Shown piece by piece: positions 35,244-44,714 of a stretch of DNA of 64,000 nt. How positions within the stretch are numbered: the first letter of the stretch is position 1; each line of letters begins with the position of its first letter. Below the pieces are notes generated by a model. That model searched no databases, was not told the origin of the DNA, and worked only from the letters and a program-made list of their open reading frames with translations. The stretch is from Cohnella nanjingensis (lineage in GTDB: Bacteria; Bacillota; Bacilli; Paenibacillales; Paenibacillaceae): positions 285,302-349,301 of the forward strand of contig NZ_JACJVP010000011.1 of NCBI RefSeq assembly GCF_014212125.1. The letters run 5' to 3'. Both the position numbers and the translations under genes were made by a program.

Positions 35244-38200
35244 GTGATCAAGCATCGGCGCATGGCTCAGTTCTTATGTTTATCCCTTGTCATCACCCTG
35301 TTTGCCGGTATCGGCGTTCTGCCCGGCAAGGCTGCGGCGGCAACGGGGGCTTCGGGCGATTATCTGGAATTCGCGGTGGTCAATGACGCTTCGGCAACCG
35401 CAAACCGATACGCTTATATAAAGTTCTCGGATGCCGCCTATACGTTTCAGGCGGGCGATTATATCGAATACGACGTCAAATTGCTGAACAACGTGACCGG
35501 TTCGGGCGGCATCGAAATTTACACGACACTCGGGACTTCATTCCGGGCGGAAAGCGGCTGGACGGATCAGAACGCGGTCGGCGGCCACCCGAACAGCGAC
35601 TTGTCTTCCTACGCTTATAATCATTGGTTTCACCGGAAGCTGCCCGTGCCGTCTTCCATGATCGGCAAAACCGCCGCCCATTGGGATCTGGCTGCCGAGA
35701 ACGATGCGGCTTCCCTGTCGTACAAAGCGCAATACGACAATATTACGGTCACGAATGGCAACGGCACCGCGAGAAAAGTCATTTTTCAGAACCGATCGGA
35801 TTATATCGCAAGCGGCGACGTTCTGAAAGCTGGAGTCACCGGCAGTTCCGCAACGGTGCGAAACGACCGGATCGGGGCTTCGGGCTCGGTGCTCGAGCTG
35901 ACGGTTACGAATGACGGTTCCTCGGGCAATAAATACGCGTACAGCAAAGTTTCCAACAAAGCCTACACCTTTCAGCCGGGAGACTACATCGAATACGACG
36001 TGAAGCTGGTCAGCAACGTCGGCGATGCGGGCGGCATCGAAATTTATACGACGGCGGGCACGCCATTCCGCGACGCAGCCGGTTGGAGAGACCAGAACGG
36101 CATCGTCGGCCATCCGGAGCGGGATCTTTCTTCCTACGCTTTCAGACAATGGTTTCATCGCAAATTGGCCGTGCCCGCTGCTATGATCGGGCAGACGTCG
36201 GCGCATTGGGACATTGTCGGAGAGAACAATACAGCTTCCATCAGCTACAAAGCGCAATACGACAACATCGTGGTTACGGACGGCAACGGAAACGCGAGAG
36301 CCGTCATTTTCCGCGATGCTGCGGATTACAACGCTTCCGGCAACGTGCTTGTCGCGGGCGTCGCATCCGCTTCCGTCGCGCTTGCCGATCTCGGCAGCGT
36401 ACTGCCCGCAAGCCCTTCGGGCGATGTGCTCGATTTTTCGGTGACGAACGGAACGGGCACCGCGAACAAATATGCGTACAAGAAGTTTTCCGCGGCATCG
36501 TATACGTTCGCATCCGGCGATTATATCGAATATGACGTGAAGCTTTACAACGCGATAGACGGTTCGGGCGGCATCGAGATTTACAATTCCGACAACACGT
36601 ACTTCCGCGATACGACGGGATGGCAGGATCAGAACGGGCAGCGAGGCCATCCGACGGAAAATCTTTCGGACACCGCATTCGCCAAATGGACGCATCGCAA
36701 GTTGGCGGTTCCCGCGGCCATGGTCGGCAAGACGGCGGCGCAATGGTTCGTAACCGGGGAGCACGATGCCGACTTGGTCGTTTACAGGGCGCAATACGAC
36801 AACATCGTGGTGACGAACGGTTACGGGATGGAGAAGTTCAAGGTCTACAAAGATGCGGCGGACCAGAACGCAACCGGCGACATGAACAGCGCCGGCATCG
36901 CGTCCAGCTCGATCACGGCCGGTATCTACGTCGCGGGCGCGGTGACGCCTTCGGTCGTCGCGCCGGTCCATGCGGCGGAAGATATCGTCATCGCCGGCGT
37001 TTCCGTGACGAGCGCGCCGTACAATGCCGACAATACCGGCGCGGTCGACGCGTCCGCCGCGATTCAAAGCGCAATCGACGACGTGTACCAGGCAGGCGGA
37101 GGCGTCGTATGGATGCCTGCCGGCAAATACAAGGTGAGCTATACCCTCAACGTCCGGAACCATGTCACGCTGCGCGGGGACTGGAGGGATCCCGACGTCG
37201 GTTCGGGAAGCTACGGCACCGTTATCCTGGCCTATGCGGGCAAGAACGGAACGCAGTCCGATCCGGGGCTGATCCGCATCTGGGGAAGCGCCGGCGCGAA
37301 CGGTCTTACCGTGTATTACCCGGAGCAGTCGGCAACATCGCCCGTGCCTTATCCTTATACGTTCGATATCGTCGGCAGGTCGGTCGGAGAAGATGGATAT
37401 TTGACCGCCGCCGTGCAGAATGCCACGCTGCTCAACAGCTACCGGGGCATTACCGCCAAAGTGCACGAGATGCATACGATCCGCAACGTCAAAGGAACCG
37501 CGCTCATGAAAGCGCTCGCCCTGTACGATTCCGCCGATGTGAGCGAGGTCGAGAACGTCGCGTTCAACACGTCTTACTGGGCAAACCTTGACGTTTCCCT
37601 CTCCTCGAGCAAACCGACAAGCGCGCAAATCGCCGCATGGACGCGGGCGAACGCGACGGGCATGGAACTGTCCGGGCTGGAATGGGACAGCTTCAACCGC
37701 ATCCGCCTGACCGACTTCAAAATCGGCGTCGACGTGATCCCTTCCTGGCGGTCGTTTAACGGACATTTGTTCGACGTCTCCGTCGAGGGCAGCAATATCG
37801 GGCTTCGCATCGACAACATTCCGGAGCAGCTAGGCATGGTGATCGCCAATTCTTCCTTCAAAGCGAATCAGGGAACGAATCCCGTCGCGGTTCGCATCAA
37901 CAGCGACAATGCGACCGCGATCCAGTTCAACAACACCGTGATCGGCGGCGGAGCGGCGAATGCGGTTCAACTCGCCGGGAATGCGATGGTCAATTTCCAG
38001 AATTGCACGTTCGACGATTGGTCCGGCACGTACGCGCTCGTCGCAAGCAAGGGAACGCTGGCGGTCGAAGGTTCAACCTTCACGCCCGCGCTGTCGTCGG
38101 CCAAGAAGGGCGTGCAATTGCAGGCTAGCGTATCGTCGGCCGTATTGCTCGGCAATACGTTCACCGGAACGGCCGGCTATCTGCTCGATAATAGCAGCAG

Positions 38201-39518
38201 CGGCGACGTCAATAGGCAGGACACCGGCTACGCGCTGGAAAAATCCGATGTCGGATCGTATCCGTACAAGACGGCGAGGCCGAAGCCGGCCAGCAGCGCG
38301 TTCTACAATGTCAAGGATTACGGCGCGGCCGGGATTCCCTCCAACGTCAATCCGACGGCCGACGATACGAACGCCATCCAAGCTGCTCTCGACGCGGCGG
38401 GTTCGTCCGGCGGAGGCACGGTTTATTTGCCCGCAGGCATCTACAAAGTTTCCGGTCATCTCACCGTACCGGCCGGTGTGGAACTGAGAGGGAGCGACGA
38501 CGTTCCGCATCGGGCGGCGGTATACGGCCCGTCGACGGGGACCATCCTTTATGCTTACGAGGGCAGAGGGACGGCGAATCCCGACACGGCAACTCCTTTC
38601 ATTCTGCTAAACGGCGCGAATGCCGGAGTCAGGGGCCTGTCCGTTCATTATCCGGAGCAGGCGACGGACAGCGCGTCCAACATCGCCGCCTATCCATGGA
38701 CGATTCGCGGCGATGGCAGCAGCGTATACGTGATGGATGTCAGCTTCGTCAACGCTTACAAAGGCATCGATTTCGCCACCAACGCCACGAACGGCCACTA
38801 CATCAACCATGTCGGCGGTACTGTGCTGAAGGATGGCATCCGCGTCGGCAACAGCACGGAGGGCTGGGTCGAGCACTGTTTGTTCAACATCACGTATTGG
38901 GGAAGAGCGTACGGATTACCCGGGGCTTTGGAGGAAGGCTCGATGATGTTCCCGGTCGCGGGCGCCTACGTCAGCACGAATCTAAGCGCGTATACGGTAA
39001 GCGGAGGGGCGCAGAACGAGCATTTGCTGAATACGTTCGTGTTCAACTCCCGCAACGCCTTCACCTTCGAATCGACGGCGAATGCGGTCGTGCTCAACAG
39101 CGCCTCCGACTACCGCGGCAATGCGATCCGGGTGACGGGCACGGGCGCCGGCGGCGTCAAGATCGTCAATTTCCTGAGCAGCAGCTTCATTGACGGCAGC
39201 GGAGGGTCGGACGGCCTGTACAATGGCGGCGGAACGGTGAAGGTATTCAACTGGAATACGAAGGACGATTTCAACTACGTGCTCAACATGGCCGGAGGCA
39301 CGACGGTCGTGCAGGGGACTTCGTTCGCCCATAATACGGCGAACGTCACCGGAGGCAGTCTAACCGTAAACGGCGCGTATTTCCGGGACGGCGGAACGCA
39401 GGCAACGGTCGGCTCGGGTGGAACGGGGAATTTCTGGGGCAACATCGGCGGCGGCGGGTTTACGGCCGCTTACGCCCCCGGCGCAAGCGGAACGTCGGCT
39501 CACAACATCAGAAGATGA
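35244..39518 (+). CDS. Secreted protein: three beta-sandwich repeats plus two pectate-lyase-like beta-helices
   Basis: The start chosen is GTG 35244, with GAGGAGGGG four bases upstream; it is directly followed by a signal peptide (VIKHRRMAQF, hydrophobic core, GKAAAA). TTG 35154 and ATG 35160 are possible but would precede the signal with a basic leader. The 1424-aa product has three repeats beginning at 35355, 35883 and 36420 (176-179 codons each; shared GDYIEYDVKL, GGIEIY, GWxDQNG, YKAQYDNI), perhaps carbohydrate-binding modules. Two pectate-lyase_3-type beta-helix regions follow (ADNTGAVDASAAIQSAI at ~37025; ADDTNAIQAALDAAGSSGGG at ~38360). It probably binds or cleaves an acidic or plant polysaccharide outside the cell. 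No wall anchor is visible. Confidence 0.8.
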   Translation: MIKHRRMAQFLCLSLVITLFAGIGVLPGKAAAATGASGDYLEFAVVNDASATANRYAYIKFSDAAYTFQAGDYIEYDVKLLNNVTGSGGIEIYTTLGTSFRAESGWTDQNAVGGHPNSDLSSYAYNHWFHRKLPVPSSMIGKTAAHWDLAAENDAASLSYKAQYDNITVTNGNGTARKVIFQNRSDYIASGDVLKAGVTGSSATVRNDRIGASGSVLELTVTNDGSSGNKYAYSKVSNKAYTFQPGDYIEYDVKLVSNVGDAGGIEIYTTAGTPFRDAAGWRDQNGIVGHPERDLSSYAFRQWFHRKLAVPAAMIGQTSAHWDIVGENNTASISYKAQYDNIVVTDGNGNARAVIFRDAADYNASGNVLVAGVASASVALADLGSVLPASPSGDVLDFSVTNGTGTANKYAYKKFSAASYTFASGDYIEYDVKLYNAIDGSGGIEIYNSDNTYFRDTTGWQDQNGQRGHPTENLSDTAFAKWTHRKLAVPAAMVGKTAAQWFVTGEHDADLVVYRAQYDNIVVTNGYGMEKFKVYKDAADQNATGDMNSAGIASSSITAGIYVAGAVTPSVVAPVHAAEDIVIAGVSVTSAPYNADNTGAVDASAAIQSAIDDVYQAGGGVVWMPAGKYKVSYTLNVRNHVTLRGDWRDPDVGSGSYGTVILAYAGKNGTQSDPGLIRIWGSAGANGLTVYYPEQSATSPVPYPYTFDIVGRSVGEDGYLTAAVQNATLLNSYRGITAKVHEMHTIRNVKGTALMKALALYDSADVSEVENVAFNTSYWANLDVSLSSSKPTSAQIAAWTRANATGMELSGLEWDSFNRIRLTDFKIGVDVIPSWRSFNGHLFDVSVEGSNIGLRIDNIPEQLGMVIANSSFKANQGTNPVAVRINSDNATAIQFNNTVIGGGAANAVQLAGNAMVNFQNCTFDDWSGTYALVASKGTLAVEGSTFTPALSSAKKGVQLQASVSSAVLLGNTFTGTAGYLLDNSSSGDVNRQDTGYALEKSDVGSYPYKTARPKPASSAFYNVKDYGAAGIPSNVNPTADDTNAIQAALDAAGSSGGGTVYLPAGIYKVSGHLTVPAGVELRGSDDVPHRAAVYGPSTGTILYAYEGRGTANPDTATPFILLNGANAGVRGLSVHYPEQATDSASNIAAYPWTIRGDGSSVYVMDVSFVNAYKGIDFATNATNGHYINHVGGTVLKDGIRVGNSTEGWVEHCLFNITYWGRAYGLPGALEEGSMMFPVAGAYVSTNLSAYTVSGGAQNEHLLNTFVFNSRNAFTFESTANAVVLNSASDYRGNAIRVTGTGAGGVKIVNFLSSSFIDGSGGSDGLYNGGGTVKVFNWNTKDDFNYVLNMAGGTTVVQGTSFAHNTANVTGGSLTVNGAYFRDGGTQATVGSGGTGNFWGNIGGGGFTAAYAPGASGTSAHNIRR
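35355..36950 (+). repeat. Three tandem coding repeats of ~530 bp
   Basis: Units start at 35355, 35883 and 36420, at GGCGATTATCTGG-, GGCTCGGTGCTCG- and GGCGATGTGCTCG-type sequences. Each encodes the same ordered motifs (YAY.K, AGDYIEYDVKL, GGIEIY, DQN, GHP, HRKL.VP, YDNI.VT). The copies have diverged, so this is an old duplication rather than a recent unstable repeat. Confidence 0.8.
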
Positions 39519-39658
39519 GTCTAGCGGCTGAATAACGGACGGAGGCAGGCCCTTTCCCTGCGAGGTTACGGTATCGCTTGGGGGAGGGCGGCCTTCCGGT
39601 CAATTAATTTAATCAATAAGTAATTTCTAAGAAATTCGACGGCTTACGAGGTGGTACC
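39519..39658. promoter_or_regulatory. Intergenic region before the double-importer operon
   Basis: The 140 bases hold a GC-rich imperfect hairpin (around GGAGGCAGGCCC / GGGCGGCCTTCC, 39540-39597) that may terminate the preceding gene, then AATTTAATCAATAAG (39605-39619), two mismatches from the ROK-like core. A promoter was not certain. Confidence 0.35.
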
Positions 39659-40792
39659 GTGGGGAACATCGTGTTCAAGCACATATTCAAGCAATACAAA
39701 GGAGAGGACCAGCCGGCCGTCCGCGATTTTCATCTGCAAGTCGAGGACGGAGAGTTCCTTGTGCTGGTCGGCCCGTCCGGCTGCGGCAAATCGACGACGC
39801 TTCGCATGCTGGCAGGTCTGGAGGATATTACGAGGGGCGAGTTGTACATCGACGGCAAATTCGTCAACTACACCTCCCCGAAAAACAGGGATATCGCCAT
39901 GGTCTTTCAAAACTACGCCTTGTATCCGAATCTGTCGGCTTATGAAAATATGGCGCTCGGTCTCAAGCTGCGGAAGACGCCCCGGCACGACATCGAACAG
40001 CGCGTCAATCGGGCCGCCCGCATTCTGGAAATCTCCCATCTGCTCGAGAAGAAGCCGAATCAGCTGTCCGGCGGCCAGAAACAGCGCGTGGCGCTCGGCC
40101 GGGCGATCGTCCGGGAGCCGAAAGTCTTTCTCATGGACGAACCGCTCTCCAATCTGGACGCCAAGCTGCGCGCCCAGATGCGGGCGGAAATCATCAAGCT
40201 GCACGGCACGATCCGAACGACGACCGTCTACGTCACGCACGACCAAGTGGAAGCGATGACGATGGGGACGCGCATCGTCGTTATGAAAGGCGGCGTCATC
40301 CAGCAGGTCGCTCCTCCGAGAGAGCTGTACGGCGCGCCGGCCAATTTGTTCGTGGCCGGATTCATCGGCTCGCCGCAAATGAACTTCCTAGAAGGCACCA
40401 TTCAGCAGCGGGACGGCACGGATTACTTCGCGAATCGGCGATTCCGGCTGCCGGTCGCGCCCGGGCATGCGGCCGATCTGCGGGCCGGCGGTCGGAACCT
40501 GAGGCAAATCGTGATGGGCATAAGGCCCGAGCATGCGGCGATTCTGCCGCCCGGGACCGCGGATGACGATGAGCGGACGGTTACCGGTGTCGTCGAGATG
40601 ATCGAGATGCTCGGAGCCGACGCCTATGCGTACGTGAAGTCGGGCGAGCAGTCGCTGATCGTACGGACGGAAGCCCACACGCCGCTGCAAGTCGGCGACC
40701 CTGTCAGGATCCGGATCGACATGGGCAAGGCCCATTTCTTCGATCAAGAATCCGGGTTGTCGCTCCGAACTTCGGGGGACGTGAGCGAATGA
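39659..40792 (+). CDS. Sugar ABC importer ATPase, MsmK/UgpC (MalK) family
   Basis: A 377-aa ATPase that energises oligosaccharide uptake. Walker A is GPSGCGKST (residues 38-46), signature LSGGQKQR, Walker B VFLMDEPLSNLDA and H-loop VTHDQVEAM. The C-terminal third carries the TOBE-type regulatory domain (MGIRPEHAAI, EMLGADAYAYV) of the MalK family. GTG 39659 follows GAGGTGG. It is the only ABC ATPase in the window, while three receptor/permease sets are present, so it may serve several, as MsmX does in Bacillus (inference). Its stop overlaps the following receptor gene (ATGA). Confidence 0.93.
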   Translation: MGNIVFKHIFKQYKGEDQPAVRDFHLQVEDGEFLVLVGPSGCGKSTTLRMLAGLEDITRGELYIDGKFVNYTSPKNRDIAMVFQNYALYPNLSAYENMALGLKLRKTPRHDIEQRVNRAARILEISHLLEKKPNQLSGGQKQRVALGRAIVREPKVFLMDEPLSNLDAKLRAQMRAEIIKLHGTIRTTTVYVTHDQVEAMTMGTRIVVMKGGVIQQVAPPRELYGAPANLFVAGFIGSPQMNFLEGTIQQRDGTDYFANRRFRLPVAPGHAADLRAGGRNLRQIVMGIRPEHAAILPPGTADDDERTVTGVVEMIEMLGADAYAYVKSGEQSLIVRTEAHTPLQVGDPVRIRIDMGKAHFFDQESGLSLRTSGDVSE

Positions 40793-43740
40793 GCGGAAGA
40801 TACCGGAAACGGCTGCTGTTCGCGGCGCTGCTCATCGTCCTGATCCTATTGTCGTTCAAGCTATTCGGCCAGAATGACCGGCAGGTGTTCGCTACCGATG
40901 TGGAGGCTGGCGAGCTGCTCGATTTCAAGCCATCGACCGGTTCGATCCCGTATGCCATGCTGCCGGGCACGCAGGAGGAGAAGAATGGTGCTTTGCCGAC
41001 GATTGAGATCGACGCGGTCCGGTATACATCCGCCTCGCGCGATGCCCAAGTTGCGGTCAAGACGGATGCGGACGGACAAGAGGCGCTGTATTGGAACAAC
41101 GACGAGGGCTGGGTGGAGTGGCGGGTGAACGTGCCCAAGGCGGGCGTATATCAGCTGGAATTCGACTATTCACCGCTGCCGGGAAGCTATGCCAATATCG
41201 TCCGCGGCTTGCAAATCGACGGGGAAACGCCGTTCGCCGAGGCGGAGAGCCTCGTGCTCGAGCGGTATTGGAAGGATGCGAAATTTCCGTACGACCGGAA
41301 CGAAATCGGCCAGGAGATCCGTCCGGTTCAGCAAGAAATCGAGGGTTGGAAAACGACGGCCGCCGCCAATTATGCCGTGTCGTCCTTGCCATTCCGGTTC
41401 ACGCTGGCTCCAGGTGTCCATACGATCAAGCTCGTCGCCGAAAAGGAGCCCGTTGCGATCCGCAAGCTGCGGTGGATGCCGCAGCCGGACATTCCCGATT
41501 ATGTCGAATACAAGCGCAAGCATCCGGACACCGCAGGCGCGGGGAAATCGTGGTATCAGGTCATCGAGGCTGAACGGTACGAACAGAAATCGAATGCGGC
41601 CATCCAGACGATGCCTGTGTCGGAGCCGAATATTTCTCCGGACCCAAAAGGCAGGATCGTATACAACACGCTCGGCGGGGACCGTTGGCGCAACCCGGGC
41701 GACTGGGTGGAATGGACGGCCGAGGTGCCGGCAGACGGGTGGTACGTCCTCGACCTGAAATATTACCAAGGCTACCGCGGCGACTTCAAAGCCTTCCGCA
41801 CGTTCATGATCGACGGCGAAGTGCCTTTCCGCGAGATGCTGCACTACGCTTTTCCTCCGAATGGCGGCTTCGAGATCGATTCCGTCAAGGATGGCAGCGG
41901 AACGCCGTATCGCTTTTATTTGACCAAGGGCAAGCACACGCTGCGAATGATCGCCGACGCTTCCCCGCTGCACCCCGCGCTGCTGGCGCTCCAAGACGTG
42001 CTGGCCGAGCTCGGCGCCCTGGATCAATCGGTCCGGATGATGATGGGCAACTACGGAAGCGGCTCGGGCGCCACCGCGCAAAATCTCGACACGCTGCGAA
42101 CATGGAATTTGACCAAGTACGATCCCGGATTAAGCGGGAAGATCGAGGAGATGATCGAACGGCTGCGGCAGATTGCGGCTTATCTGGACGGCATCAATCA
42201 AAGCAAAACCGACATTACCGACGCGATCGACGTGGCGATCGATATGCTGCGGCAGATGGCCGATAACGTGAACGGAATCCCGAATCGGCTCACCGATTTC
42301 TCCACCATGCAGAACAATATCGGCACTTGGCTGTCGCAGCTCGACAACCAGCCGCTGCTGCTCGACTACATCGTCGCGCGAACGCCGGAAACGGCAACCG
42401 GACTGAAAGCGCCGACGTCGCTGAGCCGCATTCCGTACTCGCTGGTCAATTTCGCCCGCACGTTCTACATGGACTACGATACGAGAAAGCTCAACCGAAA
42501 GGGCGCGCTTACGGTGTGGGTACAGCGCGGAAGGGATTACGCGGAAGAGCTTCGCCAGCTGATCGAGTCCGATTTTACGCCGCGAACCGGGATCCGGGTC
42601 AACGTGAATCTGATGCCGAACCCGAATCAGCTCATTCTGGGCAACGCCGCCGGCGACCGGCCGGACGTCGTGCTCGGCGCCGGGACGGAAATGCCCGTCG
42701 ATTATGCGATGCGGGGAGCCATTGCCGATCTGTCGACGTTCCCGGGATTCCCGGATGTCGCCCGCCGGTTCCATCCCGGCGCGATGCGATCGTTCGCTTA
42801 CGACGGGGGGACCTACGCGCTGCCCGAGGTGCAGAACTTCCTTGTGCTCTATTACCGCACCGATATTTTCGAGCGGCTCAAGCTAAAGGTGCCGGACACC
42901 TGGGACGACGTCTACAAAATGCTGCCCACGCTGCAGGAAAACGGGATGACGATGTTCGTGCCGCCGAAAGACTTCGTCCCGTTCTTCTACCAAAACGGCG
43001 TCGAATTCTACGCTCCGGACGGAAAATCCGACAATCTCGGCAGCGACGGCGCGCTGGCGGCGTTCCGGCAGTGGACGGAGCTGTACACCAAATACTACTT
43101 GCCGCTGGATGCGCCGGCTTTTTTCAATCATTTCCGGAACGGCGACATTCCGATCGGCATCGCCGATTTCAATACGTATCTTCAACTGCAGGTAGCGGCA
43201 CCGGAAATCACCGGGCATTGGAAGATCGCGCCGGTACCGGGCATCCGGCAGACGGATGGCCAAGTCGCGCGTTGGACGGCGCAGGGCGTATCCGGCGCCA
43301 TGATCATGAAGAAGAGCGACAAGCAGCAAGATGCATGGGAGTTTCTGAAATGGTGGACGTCGGACGACGTGCAAACCCGGTACGGCAACGACATGGAATC
43401 GTTCTACGGCCTGGAGTACAGGTGGAATACGGCCAATCTGAAGGCCATGTCCTCGCTTTCGTGGCCCGCGGGCGATTTCCGGACGATCAAGGAACAAACG
43501 CGATGGGTGAAAAACATGCCCTACGTGCCGGGATACTATTTGCTCGGAAGGGAAATGGATTTCGCATGGAACGCCGTGGTCGTGGAAGGCAAGCCGCCCA
43601 AAGAATCGCTGGAGAAGGCAAGCGTCGCCTTGCAGCGCGAAATGCAGCGCAGGCAAGCGGATTTCGACATCTCCGGACGCGACGACCTTCGCGTGCCGCA
43701 AGTCGATCAACCATTGGATTGGGGGAACGTTGAACGATGA
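40789..43740 (+). CDS. Membrane-anchored solute-binding protein fused to carbohydrate-binding-like modules
   Basis: The 983-aa protein begins with one uncleaved-looking membrane segment (RLLFAALLIVLILLSFKLF) rather than a lipobox. Two beta-sandwich regions follow (~45-230 and ~245-395), each with the WVEW.V.VP..G.Y.L pattern (GWVEWRVNVPKAGVY; DWVEWTAEVPADGWY) of CBM6/35-like domains. A helical stretch (~400-520) then leads into a COG1653-like receptor (~530-960: GDRPDVVLGAGTEMPVDYAMRG, VPDTWDDVYKMLPTL, GVSGAMIMKKSDKQQDAWEFLKWW). The fusion would capture polysaccharide next to the transport receptor. It overlaps the ATPase upstream and a permease downstream by ATGA. Confidence 0.85.
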   Translation: MSGRYRKRLLFAALLIVLILLSFKLFGQNDRQVFATDVEAGELLDFKPSTGSIPYAMLPGTQEEKNGALPTIEIDAVRYTSASRDAQVAVKTDADGQEALYWNNDEGWVEWRVNVPKAGVYQLEFDYSPLPGSYANIVRGLQIDGETPFAEAESLVLERYWKDAKFPYDRNEIGQEIRPVQQEIEGWKTTAAANYAVSSLPFRFTLAPGVHTIKLVAEKEPVAIRKLRWMPQPDIPDYVEYKRKHPDTAGAGKSWYQVIEAERYEQKSNAAIQTMPVSEPNISPDPKGRIVYNTLGGDRWRNPGDWVEWTAEVPADGWYVLDLKYYQGYRGDFKAFRTFMIDGEVPFREMLHYAFPPNGGFEIDSVKDGSGTPYRFYLTKGKHTLRMIADASPLHPALLALQDVLAELGALDQSVRMMMGNYGSGSGATAQNLDTLRTWNLTKYDPGLSGKIEEMIERLRQIAAYLDGINQSKTDITDAIDVAIDMLRQMADNVNGIPNRLTDFSTMQNNIGTWLSQLDNQPLLLDYIVARTPETATGLKAPTSLSRIPYSLVNFARTFYMDYDTRKLNRKGALTVWVQRGRDYAEELRQLIESDFTPRTGIRVNVNLMPNPNQLILGNAAGDRPDVVLGAGTEMPVDYAMRGAIADLSTFPGFPDVARRFHPGAMRSFAYDGGTYALPEVQNFLVLYYRTDIFERLKLKVPDTWDDVYKMLPTLQENGMTMFVPPKDFVPFFYQNGVEFYAPDGKSDNLGSDGALAAFRQWTELYTKYYLPLDAPAFFNHFRNGDIPIGIADFNTYLQLQVAAPEITGHWKIAPVPGIRQTDGQVARWTAQGVSGAMIMKKSDKQQDAWEFLKWWTSDDVQTRYGNDMESFYGLEYRWNTANLKAMSSLSWPAGDFRTIKEQTRWVKNMPYVPGYYLLGREMDFAWNAVVVEGKPPKESLEKASVALQREMQRRQADFDISGRDDLRVPQVDQPLDWGNVER

Positions 43741-44714
43741 CCGGACCGATGCCAACCCCCGCCCATGCCGTTCGTAACGTCAGGCCCTCGGTCGTCGCGG
43801 GACGACTCCGGCGTTTCGCCCGGGAATTCTGGAGCGCGCGGGTGACTTACCTGTTCCTCGCGCCGTTCATGACGGTGTTCCTGCTGTTTATCGTCATCCC
43901 GGTTTTCATGGCGGCATTCTTAAGCTTCACGTCATTCGACGGCTTCGCGTTCCCGAAGTTCGTCGGGTTTCAGAATTATATCGCGCTGCTCACGCAAGAT
44001 ATCGTCTTCTTGCGCTACGCGCTGCCCCACACGTTCAAATTCGCGCTTATCGTCGGTCCGGGCGGGTACGCGCTCGCGTTTCTGTTTGCCTGGCTCATCC
44101 ATCAGCTGCCGAAGAAGTGGCGGGACTATTATACGCTCGCTTTCTATGCGCCTTCCATGGCCGGAGGCGTGGCGCTGTCCGTCGTGTGGATCGCCGCATT
44201 CAGCGGCGACCGGGTCGGCTACCTGAACCATTTCCTGCTCCAGATGGGCTGGATCGATCTGCCGCGGGTATGGCTGCAGGATCCGCGTTACTTGATGGAC
44301 ATCATGATTCTCGTTTCCCTCTGGATCAGCTTCAGCGTCGGTTTCCTCGCCATGCTGGCCGGGTTCCAGAACGTCAACGCGGAGCTGTACGAGGCGGGCC
44401 GCATCGACGGGATCCGGAACCGGCTGCAGGAAATTTTCTACATTACCATTCCGTCGATGAAGCCCCAAATGCTGTTCAGCGCCGTGATGTCCATCGTGAC
44501 GACGCTGAAGGCGGGCGGTATTTCCGTCCAACTGACCGGCATGCCGATTACGCCGCAATATGCCGGCCATCTGATCGTCAACCATGTGGACGATTACGCC
44601 TTCATCCGCTTCCAGCTCGGGTATGCGTCGGCCGTATCGGTCGTGTTGCTCGTTATTTCCTACCTGGTGATGCGGTTCGCCTACCGGCTGTTCGCCCCGA
44701 AGGAGGGAGATTGA
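43737..44714 (+). CDS. ABC sugar permease, MalF type (first pair)
   Basis: A 325-aa membrane protein with an N-terminal cytoplasmic segment and about six helices (YLFLAPFMTVFLLFIVIPVFMAAFLSF first). The EAA loop reads EAGRIDGIRNRLQEIFYITIPS. The start ATG 43737 overlaps the receptor stop (ATGA). The pair with 44714-45577 forms the channel for the membrane-anchored receptor. Confidence 0.9.
   Translation: MTGPMPTPAHAVRNVRPSVVAGRLRRFAREFWSARVTYLFLAPFMTVFLLFIVIPVFMAAFLSFTSFDGFAFPKFVGFQNYIALLTQDIVFLRYALPHTFKFALIVGPGGYALAFLFAWLIHQLPKKWRDYYTLAFYAPSMAGGVALSVVWIAAFSGDRVGYLNHFLLQMGWIDLPRVWLQDPRYLMDIMILVSLWISFSVGFLAMLAGFQNVNAELYEAGRIDGIRNRLQEIFYITIPSMKPQMLFSAVMSIVTTLKAGGISVQLTGMPITPQYAGHLIVNHVDDYAFIRFQLGYASAVSVVLLVISYLVMRFAYRLFAPKEGD

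Noticed and set aside
35538..37766. A 742-codon minus-strand frame opposite the triple-repeat secreted gene
   Set aside because: It arises from the high-GC codon pattern of the plus-strand gene, has no recognisable domains, and would be wholly antisense to a gene with a signal peptide and repeats.
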